The translations under genes were made by a program, and so were the position numbers. The notes beneath the pieces were generated by a model. That model ran no database searches, was not told the origin of the DNA, and worked only from the letters and a program-made list of their open reading frames with translations. DNA of 64,000 nucleotides from the NCBI GenBank assembly GCA_039881045.1, contig JAYWVB010000050.1, positions 186,001-250,000 of the forward strand. The letters run 5' to 3'. This document shows, piece by piece, positions 11,678-23,849 of the stretch. This stretch comes from Chaetomium olivaceum (lineage: Eukaryota; Ascomycota; Sordariomycetes; Sordariales; Chaetomiaceae). The stretch's first letter is position 1, and each line of letters starts with the position of its first letter.

Positions 11678-13231
11678 CTACAGAGTAAACCTGAAGTTGG
11701 GGTGCCAATCGCCCATGTTAGTCGCGTCCACCTTGGGCAGGGTGAGCCTGTCGTCGCGCTCGCCACGCTCCCTCTTGCGATTCTCTCTCCACATGAGACC
11801 GGCCATGGCGGTGGCACAGAAGGCACCCATCCACATCATACCGAGGGCGACTCCGTACCCGGTCTTGTAGGTCGGTCGCTCCGTCCGGATGAAGATGAAG
11901 GCGCCGATGATGCCAGCCACGTTGCCGATCATGACCTGCGCCGACGCGCCGAACGAGCGCTTCCAATGGCCCGAGACGTTGTTCTGCAGCCAGGCTAGGC
12001 ACATGGGCGTGATCATATAGGCGCCGCCAAAGACGAGGAAGACGCCCGCAAACTTGTAGTCGCGCGACTTGCCCTCCTGCGCGAGAAGCATGGCGTAGCC
12101 GATGGTGGTGAGAGAGGCGCCGGCGAGGATGAAGCCGAAGCGATGTTTGAGGCGGTCTGAGGCCCACGCCCCTAGAATCATCATACCGCCGGCGAACACG
12201 TAAACAGGAATGGTGCGGACCTGCGCTTCCTGAGCCTCCCACTCAAACTCGAGCAGGATGGTCGGCAGGAAGAAGGTGCCCGACAAGCCGGCGACAGAAA
12301 CACCCATGTACATAAAGGCGGCCAGCCAGATCTTGTAGTCGCGGACGATACGATTGAAGGCAAATCTGTTGAGCGTGTCCATGCGGCACACATCGCTCAC
12401 GTCGGCGGCCATGCGCCGACGGAGGAGATCCTTCTCCTCGGCGTTGAGATACCGCGTCTGTTCTGGCCAGTCGATAATGAGAAATGAGGCGATTATGGCA
12501 AGAAACGAGGTAACGGCGCCCTCAATGATAAAGATCCATCGCCAGGCGGCCATCTGTGGTGTGCTGAGGTTGGCAATCGCGTATGCAAGCAAGCCTCCAA
12601 AGGCCCCTGCAACGACGGTGCTGCAGAAAAAGAAGGACATGCGTTTCTGGTACTCGTGGCGCTTGTAGTACATGGAAGTGACATACACGATGCCGGGCAA
12701 CACGCCGGCCTCGAAGACGCCGAGGAGGACGCGCAGCGCGACTAGGGCCGCGTACGAGTGGACAAAGCCCATGCACATGTTGATGATGCCCCAGGAGAAC
12801 ATGAGCGCCGAAATGTACAGCGAGGGGCGGACTTTCTTGATAATCATGTTGGAGGGTACTTCGAGGAGGACGTACGAGGCGTAGTAGGCCTGGCCGCCAG
12901 TTAAGTCAATCATATGTGTGGAGATGGGAGAACGCAGGCAACATACAAAAAGAGCGACATTGAAGCGGCTGTCCTCGTCGAGGCGCAGCTCCTGGGTCAT
13001 TCCCTGGATCGCGGCATTGCTGATGTTGATGCGGTCCAAAAATGCCATCATGTAGATGGTGAAGAAGACGGGGAGAATAGTCAAGTCGAGCTTCATGACC
13101 AGCTTACGTTCGGCTTTGGGGTCGATCGGCGCATCGAACGCGACCGAGCTAGGCGACTTCTCGTGCGGTGAGGCGCGCAAGAGACCACTCGCCCCCCCTT
13201 CGGCGTGCTGACCTTTCCGCCCAGACGACAT
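11678..13231 (-). CDS. MFS anion:cation symporter, allantoate-permease (Dal5/TNA1-like) type
   Basis: Two exons (12947-13231 and 11678-12889) flank a 57-nt in-frame intron (GTATGT..GGCCAG). The product is about 498 residues. The protein begins with a polar ~50-residue tail, then KLDLTILPVFFTIYMMAFLDRINISNA, the loop typical of the ACS family (tartrate, nicotinate, allantoate and pantothenate porters); the key D-R-x-N residues are in FLDRINISNA. Further family features are ASYVLLEVPSN in helix 2, LLGVFEAGVLPG, and AWRWIFIIEGAVT at the end of helix 6. About twelve membrane helices are expected, in the plasma membrane. The likely substrate is a small carboxylate or nitrogen-rich anion; it cannot be narrowed from sequence. 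The frame is intact. Confidence 0.9.
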   Translation of the reverse strand: MSSGRKGQHAEGGASGLLRASPHEKSPSSVAFDAPIDPKAERKLVMKLDLTILPVFFTIYMMAFLDRINISNAAIQGMTQELRLDEDSRFNVALFVCCLRSPISTHMIDLTGGQAYYASYVLLEVPSNMIIKKVRPSLYISALMFSWGIINMCMGFVHSYAALVALRVLLGVFEAGVLPGIVYVTSMYYKRHEYQKRMSFFFCSTVVAGAFGGLLAYAIANLSTPQMAAWRWIFIIEGAVTSFLAIIASFLIIDWPEQTRYLNAEEKDLLRRRMAADVSDVCRMDTLNRFAFNRIVRDYKIWLAAFMYMGVSVAGLSGTFFLPTILLEFEWEAQEAQVRTIPVYVFAGGMMILGAWASDRLKHRFGFILAGASLTTIGYAMLLAQEGKSRDYKFAGVFLVFGGAYMITPMCLAWLQNNVSGHWKRSFGASAQVMIGNVAGIIGAFIFIRTERPTYKTGYGVALGMMWMGAFCATAMAGLMWRENRKRERGERDDRLTLPKVDATNMGDWHPNFRFTL

Positions 13232-13759
13232 TACAATTCGCGGTATGGAAGCTGTAATAGGTAGCTAGTATGTGTAGCCGAATATGTGGTAAGTTGGGCA
13301 GCGGCCAGGACCTCTATAACAGATCCTTCCAGGCCCGCCCTCTCCGCAAAGTCTGTCAGCGTCGCAGTAGCATCGCGATCTGCACCAGCACGTCCATGCC
13401 GTGTTGTGTAACCTACACGTGTACATTGTCTTTCCCGTTGTGGAGTGACCCACGTTTCGGCCCCCAGTTGAGGAGGGAAGTGCAGTATACGAACCAAAGA
13501 CTGGCCTTCCGTTGGCCCGTTCCAAAAAGGAAGGTTGCGGAGAGTTCCGTGGAATCCTCCCAGGAAAGAAGAATTCGACCCTGTGACACAGATCTCTAGG
13601 TACCCTGTACCTCTGTGCTACCAACCTCATATATCTTCCATCGTATTATTATTCGAGATTTATGTGAAAATAAGCAAAATGGTATCTCTTCCATATCCAC
13701 ACAAAAGTCCAGTACGTACATGCATATGTACCCCAACCACTCTTACCAACCATGTATTA
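13232..13759. other. Spacer, promoter side of the ACS permease
   Basis: This holds the upstream region of the permease starting at 13231 and the 3' flank of the next minus-strand gene. No conserved peptide or repeat was seen. Open frames here overlap but match nothing. Confidence 0.55.
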
Positions 13760-15432
13760 TCAAATGGCAAGATACTCCACCTCACCCCTCCTCCGCGCAT
13801 TCTCCTTCCCACCCTTCCTCCCCCCCCGTACAAGCACCATCACGGCCCCCAACAACACCAGCTGCACTGCCGCGGTAGCAATCAGAATCGCCCCAAACAC
13901 AACCGGCTTATCCAGCACCAACCGCACCCCCTGCCGCGGCGGTCTCCCCTGCACGATCACCTTGGGATTCGTGCGTGCAGCCGCGGCGACCACGCCGATC
14001 GCAAACCGCGAGAGCATCCTCCCCATGCCGCTGGCGCTGTTGTTCTGCGCCTGCCCATACTCCAGCCCCAGGCTATACACCGCGAACTGGTTCAGCCCGA
14101 ACCGCGACGGATCCGACGAGGGTGCCCGCTGGCCCGCGAGGGCGATGGCCTGGGCGGCGACGGCGGCGGTGGTCGGGGAGAAGGCGAACGGGCCCGCGTT
14201 GGGTTGCGTGGTGGGTTGGACAGTGATGTTGCATTCGTAGTAGTAGAAGCCGGAGTCGGGGTGGTTGAACTCGGAGTCTGGGGCTGCCTGTCCGGCGTGG
14301 GGTTCGACGACGTGGACTGTGGCGCAGCCGGGGCCGCAGGTGCCGGTGCTGTTGTCACCGGTGTCGCGGAGGACGGGCTCGGTGAGGTAGGTGATGGCTT
14401 CGTCGCCGACGCCTATGGCGGGGAAGAGGATGGTTCTGTTGTTTCCGTCGGTGTGCTGCACCGAGAGCACGCCGGCGGTGAGGTTGTAACTGTAGGGGGG
14501 TGTCCGGCATGTAGCCGATGATTGGACGTGCTGATCTGAGTACAGGGAGAGAAAGTTGAGGTCTTGTGAACCGGGGACGGGTGCAGAGTTGGCAAAGACG
14601 AACTCCCAGTGGCTTCCGGCATCCCAGAAAGCGTAAGGGTACCGTGCAATGGGAGCATCGGTCATCACCTCGCTTGGGAGGGTCGAGTACTCGTAACTCG
14701 TTCCGGTATCACCGAGGATGTGAGCAGCCAGCGACTGCGGGCGTGAGCCGTCGTTAAACCTGCCCACCCGGGCGAAACGGGTCATGTCTGCGATGGCGAC
14801 ATCGCCTACAATGGAATCGGGGTAGATCTCCTGGATTCCGGGCTCTGCCTTGAAGGTCAGGCTGACTGCGGCGATACCAACTTGGATTGCCTGATACTGG
14901 TTAGTTGGTGCGTGGGGGAAACTGGGTCGGAATAGGCGTCGCTTACAAGATTCAGCAATAACCATATCGCACATGCGAACTTGAGGATGGGAGCCGGTGT
15001 GCGGACTAGGAGTCCAAGCAGCGCGACGAAACTATGCACTTCGATCTAGACCATGTTAGCTGTTTTCTACCAACCCTCGCCCCCTAGGTATGTAACGTCT
15101 TGGGAACTCACCTCCTTAACATGAAGACGACGTTTGTCCACAAACCAGCGCCTAGCATACAGCGCAATGTGCCTCAGGGAAGCGGCACTGTTGAGCCCAA
15201 GTGTTAAGCTGACAGCGACGATGAGGGCATCGAAAATCGACTTCTCGCCCGAGGTCAAGGTACGGCCTTGGTGTAGGCGAATTATGAGGTAGAATAGAAC
15301 CGCGAGAATTGCAGTGCCGAGAAATCGCAGCAGTCCAACTATGACGAATCCGGTCGTTCGTCCCCCCTGAGGAAATGTGTCTCCTCCATGTCCCGGACCA
15401 CTTGCGTCGTCGTCCTTGCCGTCGCTGTTCAT
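13760..15432 (-). CDS. Multi-pass membrane protein of unknown function (fungal-specific family)
   Basis: Exons are inferred at 15112-15432, 14947-15045 and 13760-14890, joined across introns of 66 nt (GTGAGT..CTAG, branch CTAAC) and 56 nt (GTAAGC..ATCAG, branch CTAAC). With the ATG at 15432 the product is about 516 residues; an upstream in-frame start at 15507 would need a non-ATG codon. Hydrophobic helices near residues 35-55, 75-90 and 110-140 are followed by a ~290-residue extracytosolic region. That region has Cys pairs (TCRTPPYSY, GTCGPGCATV, YYYECNIT) and several N-glycosylation sequons, and a last helix follows (FGAILIATAAVQLVLLGAVMVL). The layout, including DKRRLHVKE after helix 2, matches a family of unnamed Sordariomycete membrane proteins. 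I do not recognise a function. Confidence 0.75.
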
Positions 15433-16536
15433 CGAGGAATGAACTTGGAAGGTCCCTATGCTGTCGGAAGATTTTTCAATGTGGTAGCGGCATTGTAATC
15501 GAAACAAGGTGCTGGACGCATGCTTTATAACGATACGGAGCTTTCGACTAACTGCGTTGCTGAACTTTCACTCAAGCTGATGCCCGGTTGTGGCTGAGCC
15601 TCATAGGCTCCATCGGACCTGAACTTCGGACTTGTTTCGCATTCGGCTAACTGACCTACCACGAGGCTGCCACACAAGCGCAAACCTTTCCTCCGTACCT
15701 AATGTAACCCCTGAGTTTCGGCTATGCTCGACATATTCGTCCTTGCCTCATGATCGACGGCCCTAGCCCAGGCAGACAACGTAAAGTGCCAGCCCTGCCA
15801 TTCCTTATGGTGACGAAAAGGATTTTGCCACGCAAGGCTCACCCCTCATATGAGTGTTGCGTTGTTTGAAAACAATGATTTCCAGTCACGATATCTATCG
15901 GTTATTGGACAACTTCAGCTGGTCGGAGTTGGGTCAATGAAGGTGCGCACTAGGCAATGTAAGCTTTTCGCAGCTTCGCGGAACTTTATCTCCCAGAACA
16001 GTGAAATGACTTGCGTTGAGAGCCTGTTCGGAATGACGAGCCGGATCGCGGCATCTTTGGAGACTGATGGCAGCACTGGACTTATAACCTCCCGGCTTGG
16101 TAAAATGGGAGAAACGATTCTGCTGTTTTGGTGGGAGGTGATATATGGGGAGTGTGGCCACGAAGTACGGGAGATATTTCCTCGTCATGGACATGACCCT
16201 CGTGCTTCATGGACGTTAACACCAAACCGGACTTTGAAATTGGTGAACGTGGTGTAAATCCTTTCTATCATATTGTTGCTCTTGAAAAAGGTACAGAGCG
16301 CCTCTTGTTGTCGCTAGTAAATTCGGTATGCTTCTGCGTGGAACTTAAGCATCAACATAATTGCGTTCCTCTAGAAAAGAGCTAATAAACCACCCTCCCG
16401 CCGATAACAAGTTGAGAAGACATGCAAATGGTATATAACATGCTAGCACAAGCCTGTGCACCAAATCTTGACAGAGCGCGGGTCTCACAGACCTGTGACT
16501 GCGAAAAAAGAAGACACCACCAAATCAAATGACATA
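15433..16536. other. Intergenic spacer
   Basis: This is the upstream region of the membrane-protein gene and the 3' flank of the Ser/Thr-rich gene. A 135-codon plus-strand open frame at 15850-16257 has no domain or signal peptide and is treated as chance. Confidence 0.55.
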
Positions 16537-19500
16537 TTATCCGCGAACCGCCCAACGAAGAAACCTGCTAGCGGTTTCAGCAAACGATCCTCGAGTTTGA
16601 GGTGTAACCACTGTGTTGGGCACGCGTGCGCGGCATGCAGCAGTTACACAGCGATTGTCAGTCCACGCGATTTGCAAGTCATCCATCCACCAAGTCAAGG
16701 TATCACTGGGGGCCCCTAGGGTGATGTTGATGGCCGTGAGATTGGTGAAAGAGGGACCTGCTGATGGATCCAGAACTTGATGGCTAAGTGGGCAGTCGAA
16801 CGGATCTGAACAGGCTGGGATTGTGAACAACGTGTGTCCTTGGATGACATCTTCAACGCCATTCCATTGTAGGCCGGTGAGCTGGAAGACGCAAGAACCA
16901 TGGTCCGAATCGCAGCCCAACCTCATGCCATGGAAGTCGAAGCGGAAGCAAGCATTGTTGCGGAGGTGAGAAACCCCGATTTGTGCGGCAGAGGAAGAGT
17001 CGTGTTGCAGCAGTTGATGCCCGGAAAAAGGTTCGTATTTCGATGCTTGTGAGACAATGACGCGGAATCCGGTCGAGATTACGAAGCGATGGTAAGGTGA
17101 CGGCACTTGCTGCGCATCAATGCTACCAAGTCCGGCCTCATGTTTAACCACAAAGCTCGGAAGATCATCAAACTGAGACTTGGTTAGAACATTGGGGGAG
17201 GAGTATCGGTGGGTAAGAACGACTCACTTCCAATACAAACGCCCCACGATCACCACCCATGCCACAGGCATTAGGTAAATCAAGGGAACGAGGGGTTAAT
17301 TTTGACATGGCAGAAACGGTTGGAGTCGAGATAAGGGTTGCGTGAGCTGTGGATCTGGCGAGGATCTTTGAGGTCAAAGTGGACATCAGACTGCGTGTGA
17401 ACACAGACGCTGTGTTGTTGAGGAACGGGCTTGACACCGGGGCTGTCTGATTTCCGAACGGGGCCGTTTGAGTAGGCGTAACTGCCACAGTTGTATTGTT
17501 ATGGAACGCCGTGGTGGTGTAGTTGTAGACCCCAGTCACGCTGATGGAGGTAGAATGATTACCAGAAGAAACCGGAACCGCGCTAGTTATGGTGTTGGCA
17601 AATGATGTGGGCGCCGAAGTGGTCTTGTTGAAATTTGTGGGCGAGGCACCAGATGTGTGCGCGGGGGTGGTGATGTTCGGGAAAGGTGGCACTGCAGGAA
17701 TAATCGTCGCCGTAGCGACAACGGTGCTAAGCACTGTTGTACCCGGGAATGAATTGGTGGCGAAACCCGTAGTCGACGACAAGGAGACCGTTGGAAATCC
17801 TGGCGCTGTTGTGTTGGTTCCGACGCTCACGGAGGTTTCTATGATAGGTATGGACGTGATGACTGTGGTGTTGGTCGTCAAGGTGAACGCGGTCGAAGCG
17901 GTCCGGGTCTCGTTTCCGTTTGCCACGGAAGACGAGGCACTCGGAGAGCTTGCGACGCTTGTGGGATCCAGCGCCGTAGACGATACAACGGGACCCGTTG
18001 TTGAAACTGTGCCAATGACTGGTGCGGACGTGAGTGTGCTTGGCAACGTATGAGTTACATTGACAGGAGACTTCGGCGAGGTAGAGGGTGTGAAATTCGT
18101 GGGCGTTGGCGGTGGTTTGGTAAACGAGTACGACGGGGAGCTCGTAGCAGTAGACGAGAACAAAGGCGGGGTTAGGATTGGGCGTGATGACGACAAAATG
18201 CCTGTAGACGTTGAATCCCTTGCAGGGCTGGGATATGTCGCGACCGGCACAGGAACCGTCGTCGTTGAGACCGCCGTCCCCGGTTCCGTCACGATTGGAG
18301 CGCTTGACGTTGTGGTGGGGTTAAAACCGTAGCTTTCGCTGCCGGGGATGGACGTCGCGCCGTACGGGAGCGGCGCGGACGAAGCCGACGTTGGTGAGCT
18401 TGTGTCTGTGGAGAAGACCAGGCCCGTTGATGAAGACGATGAAGTCGTTTGCACTGGTACTCCGTACCCGGAAGATGGATTTCCATAACCGTTATCTGGC
18501 TCTGAGAAGCCATACCCTCCGACAGTGCTGGTCAGCGTGGAAATTGAGTTGTCTGTCACGGCATGGGCGTGGTGATGGAATTCCGTCTGCGGTGGGGAGG
18601 CCAGGCCCAACGTGATCCCAGAATCAGCAATGAGCGAAAGACTGATGGTCGAAATGACGGATGCACCTGAAAATGAGCCGTTACAGGCACTGGATTGGCC
18701 CGCCCCACTCGATGCGCTGCTAGTTTGCGATGGCTTCAGGGTGGTGACCGAGAACAACGGCGTGGCCGTCCTGGTGACGGATACCGACCGTGATTCAGGC
18801 GTACTAGTGCAAGTAGACAAGCCAATGGGGGTGTTTATCGAAGTGTTGTGAGTGATTGGAGCCGGAATCGGTTCCAAATCGCTGCTTGAGCGTAAGATTG
18901 TGCTTGGCCAAGGTGAGTCTAATTCCGTGCTTGAACTCGGCGCGGATGTGAAAATGGGGTCGACAGCCGACACGGACGAAGTTGGGGCCGGCCATAACGT
19001 GACCTCTCCTGACGATTGGGAGGATGCGGCCGTGGTGTTATGAGCCCCGTGGCTTGGTGTGGTCGCTGAGGAAAGAGGTACACTGCCCGAGGAAGAACCA
19101 TACCCGATTGGGACTGTTTGAGTGACAGTGAGTAGGACCGTCGAGACCGCGATTGACGTAGATATCGGCAACGTCACATGTGTCGTAGGCGCCACGGTGA
19201 ATTGGTCGGACGCAGAAGTGGGCAGAACAGCACCAGTGGTGTGGTACTGGTACTGACCCGAATCAGTTGGCAACCCGACGTCACTGGCGGTAGCGGCTCC
19301 TCCTGAACTAGACGACAGTGTCATGGAGAAGAGACTACTAGATACACCTTTGCTTGAAGTAGTAGATTGCTTTGTAACAGTTACTACGACCAGTGGGGTC
19401 GATTCGCTGCTCAAGGCGGCACCATATCCTGATGTCTGGGGCGTCGAGAAAACGGGGCTTACGCTGTGGGTCTCGGTCGGGGAAGGCTCAGTCATGCTGG

Positions 19501-21427
19501 AGCTGGAAACTGATGAACTGACAGTGCAGTGTAGGTAGTAGTGACCGTGGGCTCGGTGCCAGAAGGACTGGTTATGAAGCTTGACTTGGCTGAGGAAATG
19601 CCTGGTGTTTGGGCAGTCGAAGGGCTTGACCAGGGTGTGGCTGGGGCGCTGTCATGTTCCGAACTGGCGGTCCCTGATGGATGTACAGTGTAGGTGACGA
19701 CGTAGGAAGACGGACCGGATCCCGATAAGCCAGGAACAGTGTAAGTAACCCGGATTAAAGATGCGCTCGACGTTCCCGAAGGCGCATTTGTGAAGGGAAC
19801 CGGGGACGATGGAGTTGCGCGAGATTCGGGGGCCGATTCCGTAATAATAATGACCGCAGAGGAGTCCTCACTACTCGCCTCGGGGACTGTGATGGTCATG
19901 ATAGTGAGTGAGCTCACTGCCGTCGAGGTGGCCAGCGAGAGAGCAGTTGTTGTATCCGGGGAGCTATCCACGTTGGAGCCATAGGGGACAGCGCCACCAA
20001 TTGAAGGGTTGGATGGTTCGGAAGAAGTCACCGTTACAGTGACAGGTTCCGCGTCCAGACCACCAGTGTCAACAGCCGGGGATGTTGCAGTTTGAGGGGA
20101 AGCAGGTATGGTAGAAACCTCCGAGGTTAAGGTGATGGTAAGCGGGATCATGGGAACGGACCCGAGGGTATTGCTGATTGGACTTGGAGTCAGCACAGTG
20201 ACGACCGGTGTGCCTGAGATGAGGGACGGATATTCTGTGACAGTGGTAATAGTGGTACTGCCTGAGATGAACGCAGTGTAGGTCATGGTGACAGCGGTCG
20301 CGGCCAAAGTGGCCGAAGAACTCGATACGCCAGGTTCACCGGCTGTGGAAACAGCGGCGAGCGGGATAGGCCGTCCGGTATCCATCTCGGCGGGGGATAC
20401 AGTTGCAGTGCTCGGCAACGGTGACGAAGGTGTGATCGTGATTGTTCCAGTGAAAGGCGTTGGAAGGAATGAGCCAGGAGGGAGTGTGTATGTGAGCTCA
20501 TACGGGAGGTATAGACTCGGAGGCTGCGAAGCTGAGCCGGTTGCTTGGCTGGTGGGATTGTAATAAACGGTGACGGTCGTCGTCGGTTCGGAATCGAGCG
20601 TGTTACTCGGCAATTCGCTCAAAGATGCAGACCAGGTCGATTGGGTCTCGATAGATGAAGTTGGCGAAACATAGATGGTGACAGTCACATCTTCGCTGGT
20701 TGGAGTTGGAGTAGCCGCGGGTGCGATGGTGGTGCTGGAACCCAGAGAAAACTCGGGAATCGTCACAGTGACCAGCAAGCTCGCAGTGTGGCCACGGCCA
20801 TCAGGGTATGTCACAGTCAAAACCGAGGTAGCTTCAGTGTGAACGGGTTTTGGTACTGTCACCGTCACCGTTGAATCGAGACCGAGAGAGGGCGTGACTG
20901 CACGGGGCGCCGAAGAGTCCCTGCTGCCTCGGCGGTGGAGTGCGATGCCCCCGAAGTGCAAGACGACGAACCGGAAGTGAGTCCGCTAGCAATCCAACCG
21001 AGTGACGAGGAGTTTGCTGAGCCCGAAACGGGGAGAACACTGGCTGTGAAAGAGGCCGACGAAGGATCGTTGGGTGGGACTGTAACCGTGGCAGGCTTTG
21101 GAATGGGTGAAAGTCTTGTCACGGAACTCGTGACCTGCCCGCTCACAGTATCTGGGAGGGCCGGGTTGGTGAGCGTTGCCGTGGTTACAGTTCCAAGGGC
21201 CGTAGTCGAGCAGCTGGTCTTTGAAGGAGCCGAACTCGCTTCGTGCACCGCTGAGCTCGAACACGTGGACTCGGAAATAATGTCGCTATAAACAAGATTG
21301 CGGCGTCAGTTTGGAGGACCGATACAGAAGTGTGCCTAGGTGAAATCGCTTACAGACGCGGGACTATGGCAGCCGAAGCCAGACAACTGACGCCCACTAG
21401 GGTCATCAGCGTCGCCCTGAGACGCAT
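16537..21427 (-). CDS. Very long Ser/Thr-rich secreted protein with conserved C-terminal domain; frame broken twice
   Basis: The first exon (21354-21427) encodes a clear signal peptide (MRLRATLMTLVGVSCLASAA). A 68-nt intron follows, then a ~4-kb exon (17228-21285), a 55-nt intron (GTGAGT..CTCAG, branch CTAAC) and a last exon (16537-17172). The middle ~1300 residues are almost wholly Ser/Thr/Pro/Val with recurring TVTVT and VTYTV strings, as in heavily O-glycosylated cell-wall or mucin-like proteins. The last ~220 residues form a compact domain with FDFHGMRLGC, CVFQLTGLQWNG and WWMDDLQIAWTDNRC. I believe this is the domain catalogued as DUF7371, but could not check. Frame breaks lie near 20915 (a GGG run one base short) and near 19525 (one base short). 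Repairing both gives about 1590 residues. It probably acts outside the cell or in the wall. Confidence 0.72.
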
Positions 21428-22408
21428 CGTGGCGCGATTGGGTCACCAGCAGAAGCTATGCAGGCTGAGTTTTATTATGTCCTTGCTGAGAGCGTTCCTT
21501 GCGGAAGAAGATTAGAGATTAGACGACTAGATTCGGAGGACAAGTGAACAAAACGACTGTCTAGCCGTGAAGTCAAGTAACGAACGGGCTTGACAGCACT
21601 GGACAAGATTCAGCATTGAGCTGGGACAAAAGATTGGAAAGGGAAAGATAAGATTGTGGCTCGAGAAACTTGTGTGCGTATGCGAGATTCAAGCATGAAG
21701 GGCGGCGAGGAAGGAACAACACGAATGGGGATACCGCGGAGAACGCATCACGCCATCCAGAGGCAACGAGATTCTGAAAAGGCAAGAGCAATTGGCCTTA
21801 CTTAAGCGCCTCTGTCGCCCCCTGGCCCTACCACGACGCTGTTCGGCCATGACAACCAGGAAGGCGCGAGTTGGGGAAGAAACACATCCCGCTGACGAGA
21901 AATCCCAACCTCAAGGAAAGGTACCTTACTTTACCCAACAGACCCCGCAAATAGGTGACTTTGTTGAAGCCGTTGCGGGAAGTGTGTGGTCAGTCCGCGT
22001 CCATCACACGCGGCAGAGAAAATGTGTGGGATATTCCCATGTTGCGCGCCGGCCGGCCTCAAAGTGTAACGGTAGCTCGCGCATCGAGTGGACGACCAGT
22101 GCCAGTTGAGTAAAAATACTGATCGGGTGCCACAACGGCATGGATCATGTCCACGGTCCCATTCAAAGGGCCATGCATCCCATTTGCGGCGGACAGCTTC
22201 TAAAGAAGCAAGTTGCCGGATGCTCCCAAGGTAACCCTCGCCAGAGCAAGGCTAGGTTGGTGCCACAATACGACTACGATAACCAACTATTGGGAAGATG
22301 CGACTTCCTACCAGTGACAAGCTGTGTTACATCTCGACCGCGTTTCGCGGGTTGCCACGACAAGCTCTGGGGCAAATCCGTAAAGGAGAGTGCGCTGTTG
22401 TTATGAGC
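21428..22408. other. Intergenic spacer
   Basis: This is the promoter side of the Ser/Thr-rich gene and the 3' flank of the EI24-like gene. Only short unsupported open frames occur. No repeat or RNA gene was seen. Confidence 0.55.
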
Positions 22409-23367
22409 TTACACCGGATCATCATGATCATGGTACACTGGCCCTTCTTCCGCGGTATGGGTGTTGCTCTCGTCGGTGATTGGCCGTCCAATCCGTATTC
22501 TTGCCTGCTCTTCCATCTTAGCTGCCCACATGGCGGCACCTGCCGTGCTCGTGAGTAGGAAGAAGAAGCTCAGAATAGGGATCAGTTCCAGAATCATGGC
22601 AGCAGTGCCAAACCAAAGGTATTCCCAACGTCTGAGCTTGAGCTCTTTCTTCGTCTCTTTCCTGTCCAATCCCCTGAGTTTAAACCATCGGTGGTGCGAC
22701 AGCTTGCCGAGGCGGGAGCCAGTGATCATGATGAAGGCAATAGTGCCGACGTACGGGACGAGGTTGAGCGGGAGAAACACGATCAATTCAATTATTTGGA
22801 TCATGCTCCACGGTTGGTATTCGGCGCGGGCGGTCGGCTTTCCAAGCATTCGGACAGCGTTCGGGGCGTCGAGAAACAGGACACGCTGGGGCGCAATGAG
22901 GTCCGTGAGGCCATGGTTGATCAGGGTAGCCTGGGCGCGGTTCGTTGGTTAGCTCACTTGACCCTGGTCAGTCAGCGCAAGAGGAAACCATGGCTTACGT
23001 CGAAGATGTCCACCCGGCATTCATCGACAAAGAAGCCTTCGAACAGCCCTTGGATAACCACCAAACCCTCTCCCAGCACCAAAACGGTAGTGTTGATCAG
23101 GGCTCCTGCGCGACCATGGAAGATGAGGAGGAACAGAAATTGAGGCAAAAAGGCAAATGCAAAGAGAAGGAAATAAACCAAGAACGAGATTATGGATAGT
23201 GGGAGCAGACGGCTGACGAAGAGCGGATAGAATTCGGGATGGCGCAGAAAGTACCAGATGCCGCGGATGGGATAGGCAGCCGACCTCAGCGCGCGGGTGG
23301 TGTAGTTGGCGAGACCACGAACTGGGCGAAGAAGCGCCGCGGAGTCGGATAAGCCTTCGGATGGCAT
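22409..23367 (-). CDS. EI24/RRT8-LDS-like multi-pass membrane protein
   Basis: Two exons (22999-23367 and 22409-22930) flank a 68-nt intron (GTAAGC..GCCCAG, branch CTAAC). The product is about 296 residues. PIRGIWYFLRHPEFYPLF leads into a first helix pair, then a long hydrophobic region. A second half has ELIVFLPLNLVPYVGTIAFI and SRLGKLSHHRWFKLRGLD, ending in a hydrophobic helix and an acidic, His-containing tail. This order fits fungal relatives of the yeast outer-spore-wall proteins RRT8, LDS1 and LDS2 and the EI24 superfamily, which occur in lipid droplets, ER or the spore wall. The family name rests on motif order. The exact role is unknown. Confidence 0.72.
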
Positions 23368-23849
23368 GGTGTGTGTAGTGGGTATGGCGCGTGCCAGCGC
23401 TATGACCGGCAGAGCGGGATATGTCTTGTGTGTGTTGTGAATGTCGCAGGACTAAGTGACTTCCAATTCCAAGATGTGGTGTTTGCGGGCAGGCTGTCTC
23501 TCGTGCCACCCCGCTTGCGCGTCCCTGTTGCGGGCAGGCAACTTGGCGCGAGCCTGGGGAGCCTGGCACGCCTGGCAATGAGGGATAAGGGTTAGGGTAT
23601 TAAGTCCTCTTCCAACTTTGATCCTTGTGGTCGTCATCTCCGGCATCTTCCACGCGTCATAAAATCACAGTCCAGAGACATTTTCTCCCCACCAAAGCCA
23701 AAAAAAAAAAAAAAAAAAAGGGTATAAACCGCAATCCACTCATCAACTCTTCTTTCTATTAGTATCACAGTCCACTAAGCAACCAGCTCACGAGTTTACA
23801 TTTGGAAAGCGCGTTTGACTTGGTGAATGGGGCGAATGATACAACTAAT
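23368..23849. other. Spacer with a long poly-A run
   Basis: This lies upstream of the EI24-like gene. It contains a 20-base adenine run at 23700-23719 and no gene signal. Confidence 0.6.
23700..23719. repeat. A20 homopolymer
   Basis: Twenty adenines in a row precede GGGTATAAA. This could be a slippage tract or the poly-A end of an old retro-copy; nothing on either side supports a LINE-type element. Its length is probably unreliable in the assembly. Confidence 0.8.

Noticed and set aside
15850..16257. A 135-codon plus-strand open frame between two minus-strand genes
   Set aside because: No family motif and no sign of splicing; most likely chance.
17589..18053. Val/Glu-rich plus-strand open frames across the Ser/Thr-rich gene
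   Set aside because: They are the antisense of repetitive Thr/Ser codons, which rarely produce stops.
23700..23719. Poly-A as the 3' end of a LINE or processed gene copy
   Set aside because: No reverse transcriptase, coding remnant or target duplication is visible on either side.
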